Assembly (NCBI RefSeq): GCF_014648475.1
Contig: NZ_BMRE01000052.1
Location: forward strand, 1-56,485
DNA from: Lentzea flava
GTDB taxonomy: Bacteria > Actinomycetota > Actinomycetes > Mycobacteriales > Pseudonocardiaceae
DNA length: 56,485 nucleotides
Reading direction: 5' to 3'
Positions 41,084 to 49,999 of the stretch are shown here, piece after piece. Each line of letters starts with the position of its first letter. Position 1 is the first letter of the stretch. Under the pieces are notes generated by a model. It had not been told where the DNA came from and ran no database searches. It saw nothing but the letters and a program-made list of their open reading frames with translations. The translations under genes and the position numbers were made by a program.

Positions 41084-41120
41084 AACTTACGCTTCCGTAA
41101 GTTACGGTTGCGTAGGTAAG
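41084..41120. promoter_or_regulatory. TetR-type tandem operator upstream of the desaturase
   Basis: AACTTACG-CTTC-CGTAAGTT at 41084-41103 is a perfect palindrome. Its right end is reused in a second, weaker palindrome (TTACG-GTTG-CGTA, 41102-41114). TTACG-N4-CGTAA sites of this kind are bound by TetR-family regulators of lipid genes. The tetR at 42108, downstream of the desaturase, is a candidate. Confidence 0.65.
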
Positions 41121-41146
41121 CCCCTCATCCCCCCAGAGGTATCCGT

Positions 41147-42088
41147 ATGACCACGACGATGGACCGGTCCACCGACCAGGGCCCCAAGCCGTTGATCGAC
41201 GGGCAACGCGGACATGCCGAGCAGCTCGGCGTCTACGTGTTCGTCATCGTTCCCTTTCTGGCGTTGCTCGCCGCCGTCCCCTTCGCCTGGGGGTGGGGCC
41301 TCGGCTGGGTCGACGTGGCCCTCTTCGTCGCCTTCTACTACCTCTCCGGGCTCGGCGTGACGATCGGTTACCACCGGTACTTCACGCACGGCTCGTTCAA
41401 GGCCAAGCGGGGCCTGAAGATCGCGCTGGCGATCGCGGGCTCGATGGCCTTGCAGGGCCCGGTCATCGACTGGGTGGCCGACCACCGCCGGCACCACGCG
41501 TTCTCCGACCGCGAGGGTGACCCGCACTCGCCGTGGCTCTTCGGCACCGGCCCTGCCGCGCTCGCCAAGGGCTTCTGGCACGCCCACATGGGGTGGCTGT
41601 TCGACCGCGACAAGACCAACCACAAGCGGTTCGCGCCCGACCTGATGGCCGACGAGGACCTCGTCCGGATCGACAAGCTGTTCTGGCTGTGGACGACCAT
41701 CTCGCTGCTCGCGCCCGCCGTGCTGGGCGGTCTGATCACCTGGTCGTTCTGGGGCGGCGTCACCGCGTTCTTCTGGGCGGGCCTCGTCCGCGTCGCGTTC
41801 CTGCACCACGTCACGTGGTCGGTCAACTCGATCTGCCACATGGTCGGCGACCGGCCGTTCGCGGCGCGCGACCGCTCCGCCAACGTCTGGGCGCTCGCGA
41901 TCCTGAGCTTCGGCGAGTCGTGGCACAACCTGCACCACGCCGACCCGACCTCCGCGCGTCACGGCGTGAAGCGCGGTCAGATCGACACCTCGGCGAGGCT
42001 GATCTGGCTGTTCGAGAAGTTCGGCTGGGCGTGGAACGTGCGCTGGCCGAGCGAGCAGCGGCTGGCCAGGATCAGCGTCAAGAAGTGA
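41147..42088 (+). CDS. Acyl-CoA (stearoyl) delta-9 desaturase
   Basis: The 313-residue membrane di-iron enzyme introduces a double bond in fatty acyl chains. The three His boxes are intact: GYHRYFTHGSFKA, WVADHRRHHAFSD and ESWHNLHHADPTSARHG. Four transmembrane helices flank them (for example VYVFVIVPFLALLAAVPFAW). It is of the DesA3 type of mycobacteria. ATG 41147 has GAGG upstream. The promoter holds a TetR-type operator, and a tetR gene follows after 19 bases, so expression is probably tuned to lipid supply. An electron-donor oxidoreductase is not in the window. Confidence 0.9.
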   Translation: MTTTMDRSTDQGPKPLIDGQRGHAEQLGVYVFVIVPFLALLAAVPFAWGWGLGWVDVALFVAFYYLSGLGVTIGYHRYFTHGSFKAKRGLKIALAIAGSMALQGPVIDWVADHRRHHAFSDREGDPHSPWLFGTGPAALAKGFWHAHMGWLFDRDKTNHKRFAPDLMADEDLVRIDKLFWLWTTISLLAPAVLGGLITWSFWGGVTAFFWAGLVRVAFLHHVTWSVNSICHMVGDRPFAARDRSANVWALAILSFGESWHNLHHADPTSARHGVKRGQIDTSARLIWLFEKFGWAWNVRWPSEQRLARISVKK

Positions 42089-42094
42089 ACAACG

Positions 42095-42100
42095 TAGGCT
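42095..42100 (+). promoter_or_regulatory. -10 box for leaderless tetR
   Basis: TAGGCT ends eight bases before GTG 42108; no ribosome binding site is present between. Confidence 0.5.
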
Positions 42101-42107
42101 GACTCGG

Positions 42108-42722
42108 GTGACCAGGGTCAGGATGACGGGCAAGGAACGCCGAGAGCAGCTCCTGGACGTCTCCCGGGCCCTGTTCGCCGAGAAGGGTTTCGAGGCCACC
42201 TCGATCGAGGAGATCGCGCACCGCGCCGGCGTCTCGAAGCCCGTCGTCTACGAGCACTTCGGCGGCAAGGAAGGCATCTACGCCGTCGTGGTGGACCGCG
42301 AGATGCAGCGCCTGATGGATCAGATAGTCGAGGCGCTGGACGGCGGCAGCCACCCGCGCGAGCTGCTGGAGAAGGCGGCCTGCGCACTCCTGGACTACAT
42401 CGAGGGCTCGACGGACGGGTTCCGCATCCTGGTGCGGGACTCGCCCGTCGCTTCGTCTTCCGGCACGTTCTCCTCGCTGCTCAACGACATCGCCTCGCAG
42501 GTCGAGCACATCCTCGGCCTGCACTTCGCCCGGCAGGGTTACGACCGCAAGCTCGCCCCTCTCTACGCGCAGGCGCTGGTCGGAATGGTCGCGTTGACCG
42601 GTCAGTGGTGGCTCGAGGTGCGCAGGCCGAAGAAGGACGAGGTCGCGGCGCACCTGGTCAACCTCGCCTGGAAGGGTCTGTCGGCGATGGACCACAAGCC
42701 CAAGCTGCGCATCCGTTCGTGA
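42108..42722 (+). CDS. TetR-family transcriptional regulator
   Basis: The 204-residue protein has the TetR HTH at its N-terminus: EQLLDVSRALFAEKGFEATS then IEEIAHRAGVSKPVVYEHFG. The remaining helical domain binds a ligand of unknown type. It follows the desaturase gene by 19 bases and has its own TAGGCT box. Its place before mfd corresponds to M. tuberculosis Rv1019, so it belongs to the conserved backbone. Control of the adjacent desaturase through the TTACG palindromes is inferred from proximity. Confidence 0.85.
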   Translation: MTRVRMTGKERREQLLDVSRALFAEKGFEATSIEEIAHRAGVSKPVVYEHFGGKEGIYAVVVDREMQRLMDQIVEALDGGSHPRELLEKAACALLDYIEGSTDGFRILVRDSPVASSSGTFSSLLNDIASQVEHILGLHFARQGYDRKLAPLYAQALVGMVALTGQWWLEVRRPKKDEVAAHLVNLAWKGLSAMDHKPKLRIRS

Positions 42723-42744
42723 GCAGCTCGTTGCCTGTTGATAA

Positions 42745-42765
42745 GCGCGCATATAATATGCGCGC
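42745..42765. promoter_or_regulatory. Perfect 21-bp palindrome containing TATAAT
   Basis: GCGCGCATAT-A-ATATGCGCGC ends at the base before ATG 42766. TATAAT lies in its centre, at -10 distance for a leaderless transcript. A regulator bound here would cover both -10 box and start codon. The MarR protein encoded by the second gene of the operon is the likely ligand. Confidence 0.8.
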
Positions 42766-43170
42766 ATGACAAAGTTCGAGTTCGAGCACAGCGTCGAGGG
42801 CCCCGCTTCCGTCGAGGCGGTCTGGGCGCTGTGGAGTGACGTCGACCGGTGGGTCGAGTGGGACGAGAGCCTGGAGTCCGTGACGCTGGACGGGCCGTTC
42901 GCCGAGGGGTCGAGCGGCACGATGGCGATCAAGGGGCAGGGTCCGATCGAGTTCGTGCTGACCTCGGTCGAGGCCGGGGTGGGCTTCGTCGACGAGACGT
43001 CCGTGCCCGGCGCGCTGCTCCGCTTCACGCACCGCGTGGAGAAGCTCGCCGGGGGCGTGCGGGTCACGCACGCCGTGAGCATCGAAGGTCCCAGGGCGGA
43101 GTTCCTCGGGCCCGTCGTGACGGCCGACTTGCCGGACGCGGTCGAGGCGCTGGTGAAATTGGCCTCGTGA
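42766..43170 (+). CDS. SRPBCC (polyketide cyclase/START-like) protein
   Basis: The 134-residue single-domain protein has the SRPBCC pattern: FEFEHSVEGPASVEAVWALW, then DRWVEWDESLESVTLDG, GSSGTMAIKGQGPIEFVLTS and a long C-terminal helix (LPDAVEALVKLAS). Such proteins form a hydrophobic pocket that binds lipids or aromatics. The stop overlaps the start of the marR gene, so the two are coupled and probably share the ligand-response role, under the palindromic operator just upstream. Confidence 0.8.
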   Translation: MTKFEFEHSVEGPASVEAVWALWSDVDRWVEWDESLESVTLDGPFAEGSSGTMAIKGQGPIEFVLTSVEAGVGFVDETSVPGALLRFTHRVEKLAGGVRVTHAVSIEGPRAEFLGPVVTADLPDAVEALVKLAS

Positions 43171-43595
43171 CGCGGTTCTCCGGCCCGGACGACTCACCGG
43201 GCTTCCTGTTGTGGCGGGTGACGCTCGCGTGGCAGCGGGCCATGCGGGCGGCGCTGGCCCCGCACGACCTGACGCACGTGCAGTTCGTGCTGCTCGCGTC
43301 GTTGTGGTGGCTGGTCAACCACAGCGGCGCGCCCTCGCAGCAGCGCCTGGCCGAGCACGCGGGCACCGACCCGATGATGACCTCGCAGGTCCTGCGCAAG
43401 CTCGCGGACCGGTCGCTGGTCTCGCGGGAGGTCGATCCGGCGGACTCCCGTGCGCGGCTGCTCTCGCTGACCGACGAGGGCAAGGCGCTGGTGGTCAGGG
43501 CCATGAAGGACGTCGAGGACGCCGACGTGGCCTACTTCGCGGGGCTGGGCGACGAGCAGCAGGCGTTCGTCCGCGGGCTCACGCGGCTCCTGTGA
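43167..43595 (+). CDS. MarR-family transcriptional regulator
   Basis: The 142-residue winged-helix protein shows the MarR layout: WRVTLAWQRAMRAALAPHDL, LTHVQFVLLASLWWLV, the recognition HTH in SQQRLAEHAGTDPMMTSQVL, and the wing DRSLVSREVDPADSRARLLS. It overlaps the SRPBCC gene by four bases and probably represses the operon by binding the 21-bp palindrome. Its end overlaps the convergent sugar dehydrogenase gene by 17 bases. Confidence 0.85.
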   Translation: MTRFSGPDDSPGFLLWRVTLAWQRAMRAALAPHDLTHVQFVLLASLWWLVNHSGAPSQQRLAEHAGTDPMMTSQVLRKLADRSLVSREVDPADSRARLLSLTDEGKALVVRAMKDVEDADVAYFAGLGDEQQAFVRGLTRLL

Positions 43596-44688
43596 GCCTC
43601 AGGAGCTTGTCGTTCGTGCCGTTGGACGACGTGATGTAGAGCGCCCCGTCCGGTCCTGTGCGGGCGGCGCGCAGCCGTCCGTACCTGTCGTTCAGCTGGT
43701 CGGGAATGCTGACGTTCTGCACCTTGCCCGCGTCGTCGAGCGTGAAGAGCATCAGCTTCGAGCCCTTCAGCGCCGTGATCGCGAGCTTGCCCTGCCAGAA
43801 CGCGGCCTGGCAGATCGCCTCGGTGGGCGACCCGGACGACCACACGGCCGGCACCGCGTCCGGGAACCGCTGCAGGTCGGTCATCGGCACGTCCTCGTCG
43901 TAGCCGCCCTGCGTGCCGCCCTTGGACGGGTCCCACCCGTAGTTCGCGCCGGCCTTGAGCAGGTTGACCTCGTCGTCGACGTCGGGCCCGTGCTCGCTGG
44001 AGAACACCTGGTCGCTGTTCGGCCGGAACACCACGCCCTGCACGTTGCGGTGGCCGTAGGTGTAGATCCGGCGTTCGTTGGCGTTGGCGGAGCTCGCGAA
44101 CGGGTTGTCCTTCGCGCCCTCGCCGGTCTCGGGGTCGATCCGCAGCACCTTGCCGCCGAGGCTGGTCCTGTCCTGCGGGTTGCGGCCCTGGGCGATGTCA
44201 CCGGTCGCCACGAACATCGTCCCGTCCGGCGCGAGGGTCGGCCGGCACCCGGAGTGCCTGCCGCTCGGGTTGCTCGGCATGCCGGTGAGGAGGTCCTTGA
44301 CCTTGGTGGCCTTGGTGCCGTCGAGGCGGAACGTCACGAGCCGCACGTCTTTGGCGGTGTTGTAGCAGGCGGTGAAGCGCTTGCCATCGGGGTGCACGAC
44401 CATGCCCATCAGGCCGCCCTCGCCGCGCACCTGGACGTCGGAGAGATCGACCTCGACCGGGGTGACCTGGCCGTTCTTGACGAGCTTCATCCGGGCGGGA
44501 CGTTCGGTCACGAGCATCGAGCCGTCCGGGAGGAAGCCGACGTCCCAGGCGTGTTCGAAGCCCCCGGCGACCTCGTCGATCTTCAGGCCCGCGGGAGCGG
44601 GTGCTTTCGACGGCGCGTTGCCGCCCGGCTCCGGCGCGGCACAGGCCGCGACCACCAGCACCAACCCGGCTGCAACGAGTGCGCGCAT
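43579..44688 (-). CDS. PQQ-dependent sugar dehydrogenase-like lipoprotein
   Basis: The 369-residue protein has a lipoprotein signal (LVLVVAACAAPEPGG, lipobox VAAC) and the six-bladed propeller of the glucose/sorbosone dehydrogenase family: FEHAWDVGFLPDGSMLVTER, GEGGLMGMVVHPDG, the catalytic His region SGRHSGCRPTLAPDGTMFV, IYTYGHRNVQGVVF and SSEHGPDVDDEVNLLKAGAN. It would oxidise aldose sugars at the cell surface with PQQ as cofactor. No PQQ synthesis gene lies nearby. It is transcribed away from the flavin reductase-like gene. Confidence 0.85.
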   Translation of the reverse strand: MRALVAAGLVLVVAACAAPEPGGNAPSKAPAPAGLKIDEVAGGFEHAWDVGFLPDGSMLVTERPARMKLVKNGQVTPVEVDLSDVQVRGEGGLMGMVVHPDGKRFTACYNTAKDVRLVTFRLDGTKATKVKDLLTGMPSNPSGRHSGCRPTLAPDGTMFVATGDIAQGRNPQDRTSLGGKVLRIDPETGEGAKDNPFASSANANERRIYTYGHRNVQGVVFRPNSDQVFSSEHGPDVDDEVNLLKAGANYGWDPSKGGTQGGYDEDVPMTDLQRFPDAVPAVWSSGSPTEAICQAAFWQGKLAITALKGSKLMLFTLDDAGKVQNVSIPDQLNDRYGRLRAARTGPDGALYITSSNGTNDKLLRLTGAA

Positions 44689-44769
44689 GTCCTCACTATG
44701 CGTTTCGCGCCGTGGAGGTTCCGTGAGTTCGGCCGTCGCCGAACTTTTGCGGCCCTAGCGTCGCCTGCC

Positions 44770-45360
44770 GTGACCATCATCAAGCCCAAGATCCTCTACT
44801 TCGGCACCCCCGTCGTCCTGCTGACCACGGAAAACGCCGACGGGACCGCGAACCTCGCACCGATGTCCTCGGCCTGGGCGCTCGGCCAGGTCGTCGTGCT
44901 GGGCCTGGGCGCGGAGGGGCAGACCGCCCGCAACCTGGTCGAACGGCCGGACGTCGTGATCAACGTCCCTGATCCGTCGCTGTGGCAGGCGGTCGAGCGT
45001 CTCGCCCCGCTGACCGGGCGTGACCCCGTTCCCGCTCACAAGCCGACGCACCGCTACGAACCCGCGAAGTTCGCGGCGGCCGGTCTGAGCGAGGAGCCGT
45101 CCCTGCACGTCCGGCCGCCCCGCGTCGCCGAATGCCCGCTCCAGCTGGAGGCGCGGGCCGAGTCCACCCGCTTCGGCGCGGGCGGGGACTTCCTGATCGT
45201 CGAGGCGCGGGTGCTGGCCGTGCACGCCGATCCCGGGATCGTCGTGCCCGGTACCGACCACGTCGACCCGGCGGCGTGGAGTCCGTTGATCTACAACTTC
45301 CGGCACTACTTCGGCCTCGGCGACCAGCTGGGCCACAGCTACCGCTCGGAGACCGCGTAA
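44770..45360 (+). CDS. Flavin reductase-like FMN-binding protein
   Basis: The 196-residue protein has a flavin reductase/split-barrel fold: PKILYFGTPVVLLTTENADG, NLAPMSSAWALGQVVVLGLG, GQTARNLVERPDVVINVPDP, and later CPLQLEARAE and FLIVEARVLAVHAD. Related proteins reduce FMN or bind it for oxidation of small molecules. TAGCGT ends nine bases before the GTG, suggesting a leaderless transcript. Its end overlaps the convergent DUF4291 gene by 22 bases. The substrate is unknown. Confidence 0.75.
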   Translation: MTIIKPKILYFGTPVVLLTTENADGTANLAPMSSAWALGQVVVLGLGAEGQTARNLVERPDVVINVPDPSLWQAVERLAPLTGRDPVPAHKPTHRYEPAKFAAAGLSEEPSLHVRPPRVAECPLQLEARAESTRFGAGGDFLIVEARVLAVHADPGIVVPGTDHVDPAAWSPLIYNFRHYFGLGDQLGHSYRSETA

Positions 45361-45857
45361 GGCCGTTCAACGGGCAGCAACGCGCGCGCCTTGTCGTCGT
45401 CCCCGGCACGCACCGCCGCATGCACCTCGCGCGCAAGGTCCGTCACGTCGGTGATGCTCACGGTCCACTCGTGCACGTACTTCTGCACGGCCTCACGCGT
45501 CAGCCCGATCTGGATCGACCGGTACGGCAGGGCCTCGTGCCGAAGCCCGCGCTCGGGATCCCACTGCACGCGCACGGCGGGCTTGCCCTTGATGTTGCTC
45601 TCGACGGCGTTCGTCACCGCCCAGTCGAAGCCCTCTCGGGTGATCCGCACGGCCAGCACGCGTTCCTGGCCTTCTTTCCGCGCGTACCCGCAGCGGTACA
45701 TCATCCAGAGGAACGACGGCTTGATCCACGTCATCCGCTCCATCTTGAACGGCGGCACGAACCGCTGAGCCGCCACGGCCGGTGCCGCGATCTGCGGCGA
45801 ATACGCCTGGTACACCACGATGGACTGATCGTCGTAGTCAGCCCTGATCTCTCTCAT
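45339..45857 (-). CDS. DUF4291 family protein
   Basis: The 172-residue protein matches the DUF4291 pattern: MREIRADYDDQSIVVYQAYS, AAQRFVPPFKMERMTWIKPS, FLWMMYRCGYARKEGQERVL, VQWDPERGLRHEALPYRSIQ and IGLTREAVQKYV. The family is widespread in bacteria and of unknown function. ATG 45857 matches the usual start; a GTG four codons upstream is possible. Stand-alone gene between two convergent/divergent neighbours. Confidence 0.8.
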   Translation of the reverse strand: MREIRADYDDQSIVVYQAYSPQIAAPAVAAQRFVPPFKMERMTWIKPSFLWMMYRCGYARKEGQERVLAVRITREGFDWAVTNAVESNIKGKPAVRVQWDPERGLRHEALPYRSIQIGLTREAVQKYVHEWTVSITDVTDLAREVHAAVRAGDDDKARALLPVERPYAVSER

Positions 45858-45927
45858 TTCCACGCCCACAGGGTGACCGCCCGATATTCGGTGGAGCCAC
45901 CGGATTTCGGCGTGGCACGGTCAGCGC

Positions 45928-46341
45928 GTGGAGATCACCCGCATCAACCCGGCCGAGCTGCACGCACCACCCGGCTACCACCACGTCACGATCGTCGAGA
46001 CGGGCCGCACCGCCTACCTGGCAGGGCAGTGCCCGATGGGCCCCGGCGGCGAGCTGGTCGGCGAGGGAGATCTCGCCGCGCAGGTCGGCCAGGTCGTGTC
46101 GAACGCCCTCACGGCCCTCGCCGCGGCCGGTGCGGAACCCCGCCACGTGGTGCGGTCCGTCGTGTACGTGGCGAGCTCCGACCGAACGGTGTTGGCCGAG
46201 GTCTGGCGGCTGCTCACCGCTTCGGCGCTGGGGGACGCGTTCACGACCGCGAGCACGCTGCTCGGTGTGGCGCAGCTGGGATTCCCCGGTCAGCTGGTCG
46301 AGGTCGACCTCACGGCCGCGCTGACAGAAGCCACCCGATAA
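45928..46341 (+). CDS. RidA/YjgF-family protein
   Basis: The 137-residue protein has the RidA fold with RINPAELHAPPGYHHVTIVE, AYLAGQCPMGPGGELVGEGD, QVSNALTAL-type helix (SNALTALAAAGAEPRHVV) and FPGQLVEVDLTAAL near the C-terminus. RidA members hydrolyse enamine/imine intermediates. The Arg that serves catalysis in classical RidA, in an R-x-x-V-x-x-L segment, corresponds to VRSVVYVAS here, so activity is plausible but not certain. It ends 89 bases before mfd. Confidence 0.8.
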   Translation: MEITRINPAELHAPPGYHHVTIVETGRTAYLAGQCPMGPGGELVGEGDLAAQVGQVVSNALTALAAAGAEPRHVVRSVVYVASSDRTVLAEVWRLLTASALGDAFTTASTLLGVAQLGFPGQLVEVDLTAALTEATR

Positions 46342-46430
46342 GGGTTCGCTTCACGAGCTAAGGTGGGGGTGAGACCCCTCGTCCCAGGCAGGGGTCTGTC
46401 TGGCGTTCCGCACTCGACGGGGTTTCTCAC
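46342..46430 (+). promoter_or_regulatory. mfd upstream region with hairpin
   Basis: TAAGGT at about 46359-46364 is a possible -10. AGACCCCT and AGGGGTCT form an 8-bp perfect hairpin at about 46371-46398 in the leader of mfd. No clear Shine-Dalgarno sequence precedes the ATG. Confidence 0.4.
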
Positions 46431-49400
46431 ATGCCGCTGCTCGGCCTGCTCGATGGTGTCCTGCCCGACAAAGCCCTCCGCACGTTGATCGACTCCGCCG
46501 GTGTGCCAGAGCTGGAGCTGGACGGTCCGCTGGCCGCCCGCCCGCTCGTGGCCGCGGCGCTGTCCACCGTCAGGCCCGTCCTCGCCGTCACCGCCACCGG
46601 GCGCGAGGCGGAAGAGCTGACCGGCGTCCTCAAGGACCTGATCGGCGCCGACAAGGTCGCGTTCTTCCCCAGCTGGGAGACGCTGCCGCACGAACGGCTG
46701 TCGCCGCGCGCCGACACGGTGGGTGCGCGGCTGCAGGTCCTGCGCAGGCTCAAGCACCCCGAGGGCAACCCGGTCAGGGTCCTCGTCACCACGGTCCGCA
46801 GCCTCATCCAGCCGATGGCGCCGGACCTCGGTGAGCTCAAGCCCGTCCACCTGAAGGTGGGCGAGGAGCAGGACTTCGCCGAGCTGATCACGCGGCTCGC
46901 GGAGAACGCCTACACGCGGGTCGACATGGTCGAGAAGCGTGGCGAGTACGCGACCCGCGGCGGCATCCTCGACATCTTCCCGCCGACCGCGGAGCACCCC
47001 TTCCGCGTCGAGTTCTGGGGCGACGAGGTCAGCGAGATCCGGCCGTTCTCGGTGCAGGACCAGCGGTCGCTGCCGGACGAGGTCAGCGAGTTCGTCGCGC
47101 CGCCGTGCCGTGAGCTGCTGCTGACCGACGACGTGAAGCAGCGCGCGGCGGATCTCGCGGAGGAGCACCAGTCCGACGCCCACCTCGCCGAGATGCTGGA
47201 GAAGATCTCCAACGGCATCGCGGTCGAGGGCATGGAGGCGCTCATCCCCGCGCTGTGCCCCGGCGAGCTCCAGCTGCTCACCGAGGTGGTCGAGCCGGGC
47301 ACCCACGTGCTGCTCAACGACCCGGAGAAGATCAGGGCCAGGGCGGCCGACCTCGTGCGCACCGGTCAGGAGTTCCTCGAGGCTTCCTGGATGGCCGCGG
47401 CCGCCGGTGGCAAGGCGCCGATCGACCTCGGCCGCAGCGCGTACCAGAGCATCAGCGAGATCGCGGAGCAGGCGCGCGCCAACGACCGTCCGTGGTGGAC
47501 GCTCACCCAGCTCACCACCGACGCGCCGGACGTCGTGCACCTCGACGTGAAGCCGGTCGAGGCGTACCAGGGCGACGTCGAGCGCGCGTTCGCCGACCTC
47601 AAGGCGCACACCGCGACCGGTGGTGCGGCCGTGCTCGTGGTTCCCGGTGCCGGTACCGCGCAGCGCGCCGTCGAGCGGCTCAAGGAAGCCGACGTCTCGG
47701 CGGTGTGCGTCGAAAGCCTCGACGAGGCACCGAAAGCGGGCACCGTCACGGTCGTGCGCGGTGCGCTCGAAGACGGGTTCGTGCTGCCGGACCTCGCGCT
47801 CGTGGTGCTCACCGAGACCGACCTGACCGGTGGTCGCGGCGGAACGTCCACGAAGGACATGCGCAAGATGCCGTCGCGGCGGCGCAACGCGGTCGACCCG
47901 CTGGCGCTCAAGGCCGGCGACTTCGTGGTGCACGAGCAGCACGGCATCGGCAAGTACGTGGAGATGGTCCAGCGCACGGTCGCCGGCGCCACCCGCGAGT
48001 ACCTGGTGCTGGAGTACGCGAGCAGCAAACGCGGTCAGCCCGGCGACCGGCTGTTCGTCCCGACCGACCAGCTCGACGAGGTCAGCAGGTACGTCGGCGG
48101 TGAGCTGCCGTCGCTCAACAAGCTCGGCGGCAGCGACTGGAAGAACACGAAGTCCAAGGCGCGCAAGGCGGTCAAGCAGATCGCGGCCGAGCTCGTGCAG
48201 CTCTACGCGGCCCGGCAGAGCGCCCCCGGCCACGCGTTCGCGCCGGACACGCCGTGGCAGCGCGAGCTGGAGGACGCGTTCGCGTTCACCGAGACGCAGG
48301 ACCAGATGGCCGCGATCGACGAGGTCAAGGCCGACATGGAACGCGGTGTGCCGATGGACCGCGTCATCTGCGGTGACGTCGGCTACGGCAAGACGGAGAT
48401 CGCGGTCCGCGCGGCGTTCAAGGCCGTGCAGGACGGCAAGCAGGTCGCGGTGCTGGTGCCGACGACACTGCTCGCCCAGCAGCACCTCAACACGTTCTCC
48501 GAGCGCATGCGCCAGTTCCCGGTGAACATCAAGGGCCTCAGCCGCTTCACCGACGCCGCCGAGTCCGAGCAGACCATCGCGGGCCTCGCGGACGGCGAGG
48601 TCGACATCGTGATCGGCACGCACCGGCTGCTGCAGAAGAACGTGCGGTACAAGGACCTCGGCCTCGTGATCGTCGACGAGGAGCAGCGGTTCGGCGTGGA
48701 GCACAAGGAACACATCAAGGCGCTGCGCACGCACGTCGACGTGCTGACGATGTCCGCGACGCCGATCCCGCGCACGCTGGAGATGTCGCTCGCCGGCATC
48801 CGCGAGATGTCGACGATCCTCACCCCGCCGGAGGAACGGCACCCGATCCTCACCTACGTCGGCGCGTACGACGACAAGCAGGTCGCCGCCGCGATCCGGC
48901 GCGAGCTGCTGCGCGACGGCCAGGTCTTCTTCGTGCACAACAGGGTGTCGTCGATCGAGAAGGCCGCGCGCCGGATCCGTGACCTCGTGCCGGAAGCACG
49001 GGTCGTCACCGCGCACGGCCAGATGAACGAGGACAAGCTCGAAAAGATCATCCAGGGCTTCTGGGAGCGCGAGTTCGACGTCCTCGTCTGCACCACGATC
49101 GTCGAGACCGGCCTCGACATCTCCAACGCCAACACGCTGATCGTCGAGCGCGGCGACCTGCTCGGCCTCGCCCAGCTGCACCAGCTGCGCGGCCGCGTCG
49201 GCCGCGGTCGCGAACGCGGCTACGCGTACTTCCTGTACCCGGCCGAGACGCCGCTGACCGAGACCGCGCACGACCGGCTCGCGACGATCGCGCAGAACAC
49301 CGAGCTGGGTGCCGGCATGGCCGTCGCGATGAAGGACCTGGAGATCCGCGGCGCCGGCAACATCCTCGGCGCCGAGCAGTCGGGGCACATCGCGGGCGTC

Positions 49401-49985
49401 GGTTTCGACCTGTACGTGCGACTCGTCGGCGAGGCCGTCGAGGCGTTCCGCAAGCACGCGGGCGCCGACGGCGGCGTCGAAGAGGAGGAGCTCGCCGAGG
49501 TCAGGGTCGATCTCCCGGTCGACGCGCACATCCCGCACGAGTACGTGCCGGGCGAACGGCTCCGGCTGGAGGCCTACCGCAAGATCGCGGCCGCCTCGGA
49601 CGACGCCGCGCTGCAGGCCGTGTGGGACGAGCTCAAGGACCGCTACGGCACGCCTCCCGAGCCGGTCGAGCGCCTGCTGAGCGTCGCCCGCCTGCGCCAC
49701 ACCTGCCGTCGCCACGGCGTCACCGAGGTGATCGCCATGGGCCAGAACCTGCGGTTCGCGAAGCTCGAACTGCGCGACTCGCAGCTGGTCAGGATGCGCC
49801 GGCTGTTCCCGAAGGCCGTCTACAAGCAGGCCATGGGCACCGTGACGGTGCCTAGGCCGACGGAGGGAGCGGCGGGCGGCCGGATGGGTGCACCGCAGCT
49901 GCGTGACCAGGAGCTGCTGGACTGGTGCGGTGCGTTCCTCGACTCACTCGCGGGGACTCCCGTGACCGGAGTCACCACGGCGTGA
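46431..49985 (+). CDS. mfd: Transcription-repair coupling factor
   Basis: The 1184-residue protein removes stalled RNA polymerase at DNA lesions and recruits UvrA. The N-terminal UvrB-like region is seen in AFFPSWETLPHERLSPRADT, the RNA polymerase-binding (CarD-like) domain around FVVHEQHGIGKYVEM, and the RecG-like motor in GDVGYGKTEIAVRAAF (Walker A), VIVDEEQRFGVEHK (Walker B), MSATPIPRTLEMSL and VCTTIVETGLDISNANT. The C-terminal TRCF domain follows, with ILGAEQSGHIAGVGFDLY. Length is normal for actinobacteria. Place before mazG is conserved. Confidence 0.96.
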   Translation: MPLLGLLDGVLPDKALRTLIDSAGVPELELDGPLAARPLVAAALSTVRPVLAVTATGREAEELTGVLKDLIGADKVAFFPSWETLPHERLSPRADTVGARLQVLRRLKHPEGNPVRVLVTTVRSLIQPMAPDLGELKPVHLKVGEEQDFAELITRLAENAYTRVDMVEKRGEYATRGGILDIFPPTAEHPFRVEFWGDEVSEIRPFSVQDQRSLPDEVSEFVAPPCRELLLTDDVKQRAADLAEEHQSDAHLAEMLEKISNGIAVEGMEALIPALCPGELQLLTEVVEPGTHVLLNDPEKIRARAADLVRTGQEFLEASWMAAAAGGKAPIDLGRSAYQSISEIAEQARANDRPWWTLTQLTTDAPDVVHLDVKPVEAYQGDVERAFADLKAHTATGGAAVLVVPGAGTAQRAVERLKEADVSAVCVESLDEAPKAGTVTVVRGALEDGFVLPDLALVVLTETDLTGGRGGTSTKDMRKMPSRRRNAVDPLALKAGDFVVHEQHGIGKYVEMVQRTVAGATREYLVLEYASSKRGQPGDRLFVPTDQLDEVSRYVGGELPSLNKLGGSDWKNTKSKARKAVKQIAAELVQLYAARQSAPGHAFAPDTPWQRELEDAFAFTETQDQMAAIDEVKADMERGVPMDRVICGDVGYGKTEIAVRAAFKAVQDGKQVAVLVPTTLLAQQHLNTFSERMRQFPVNIKGLSRFTDAAESEQTIAGLADGEVDIVIGTHRLLQKNVRYKDLGLVIVDEEQRFGVEHKEHIKALRTHVDVLTMSATPIPRTLEMSLAGIREMSTILTPPEERHPILTYVGAYDDKQVAAAIRRELLRDGQVFFVHNRVSSIEKAARRIRDLVPEARVVTAHGQMNEDKLEKIIQGFWEREFDVLVCTTIVETGLDISNANTLIVERGDLLGLAQLHQLRGRVGRGRERGYAYFLYPAETPLTETAHDRLATIAQNTELGAGMAVAMKDLEIRGAGNILGAEQSGHIAGVGFDLYVRLVGEAVEAFRKHAGADGGVEEEELAEVRVDLPVDAHIPHEYVPGERLRLEAYRKIAAASDDAALQAVWDELKDRYGTPPEPVERLLSVARLRHTCRRHGVTEVIAMGQNLRFAKLELRDSQLVRMRRLFPKAVYKQAMGTVTVPRPTEGAAGGRMGAPQLRDQELLDWCGAFLDSLAGTPVTGVTTA

Positions 49986-49999
49986 GAAGGTAGATCCTC

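Noticed and set aside
46290..49715. 1141-codon open frame antisense to mfd
   Set aside because: It mirrors mfd codon by codon, is rich in Arg, Asp and Leu, and shows no domain. mfd on the other strand has all motor motifs.
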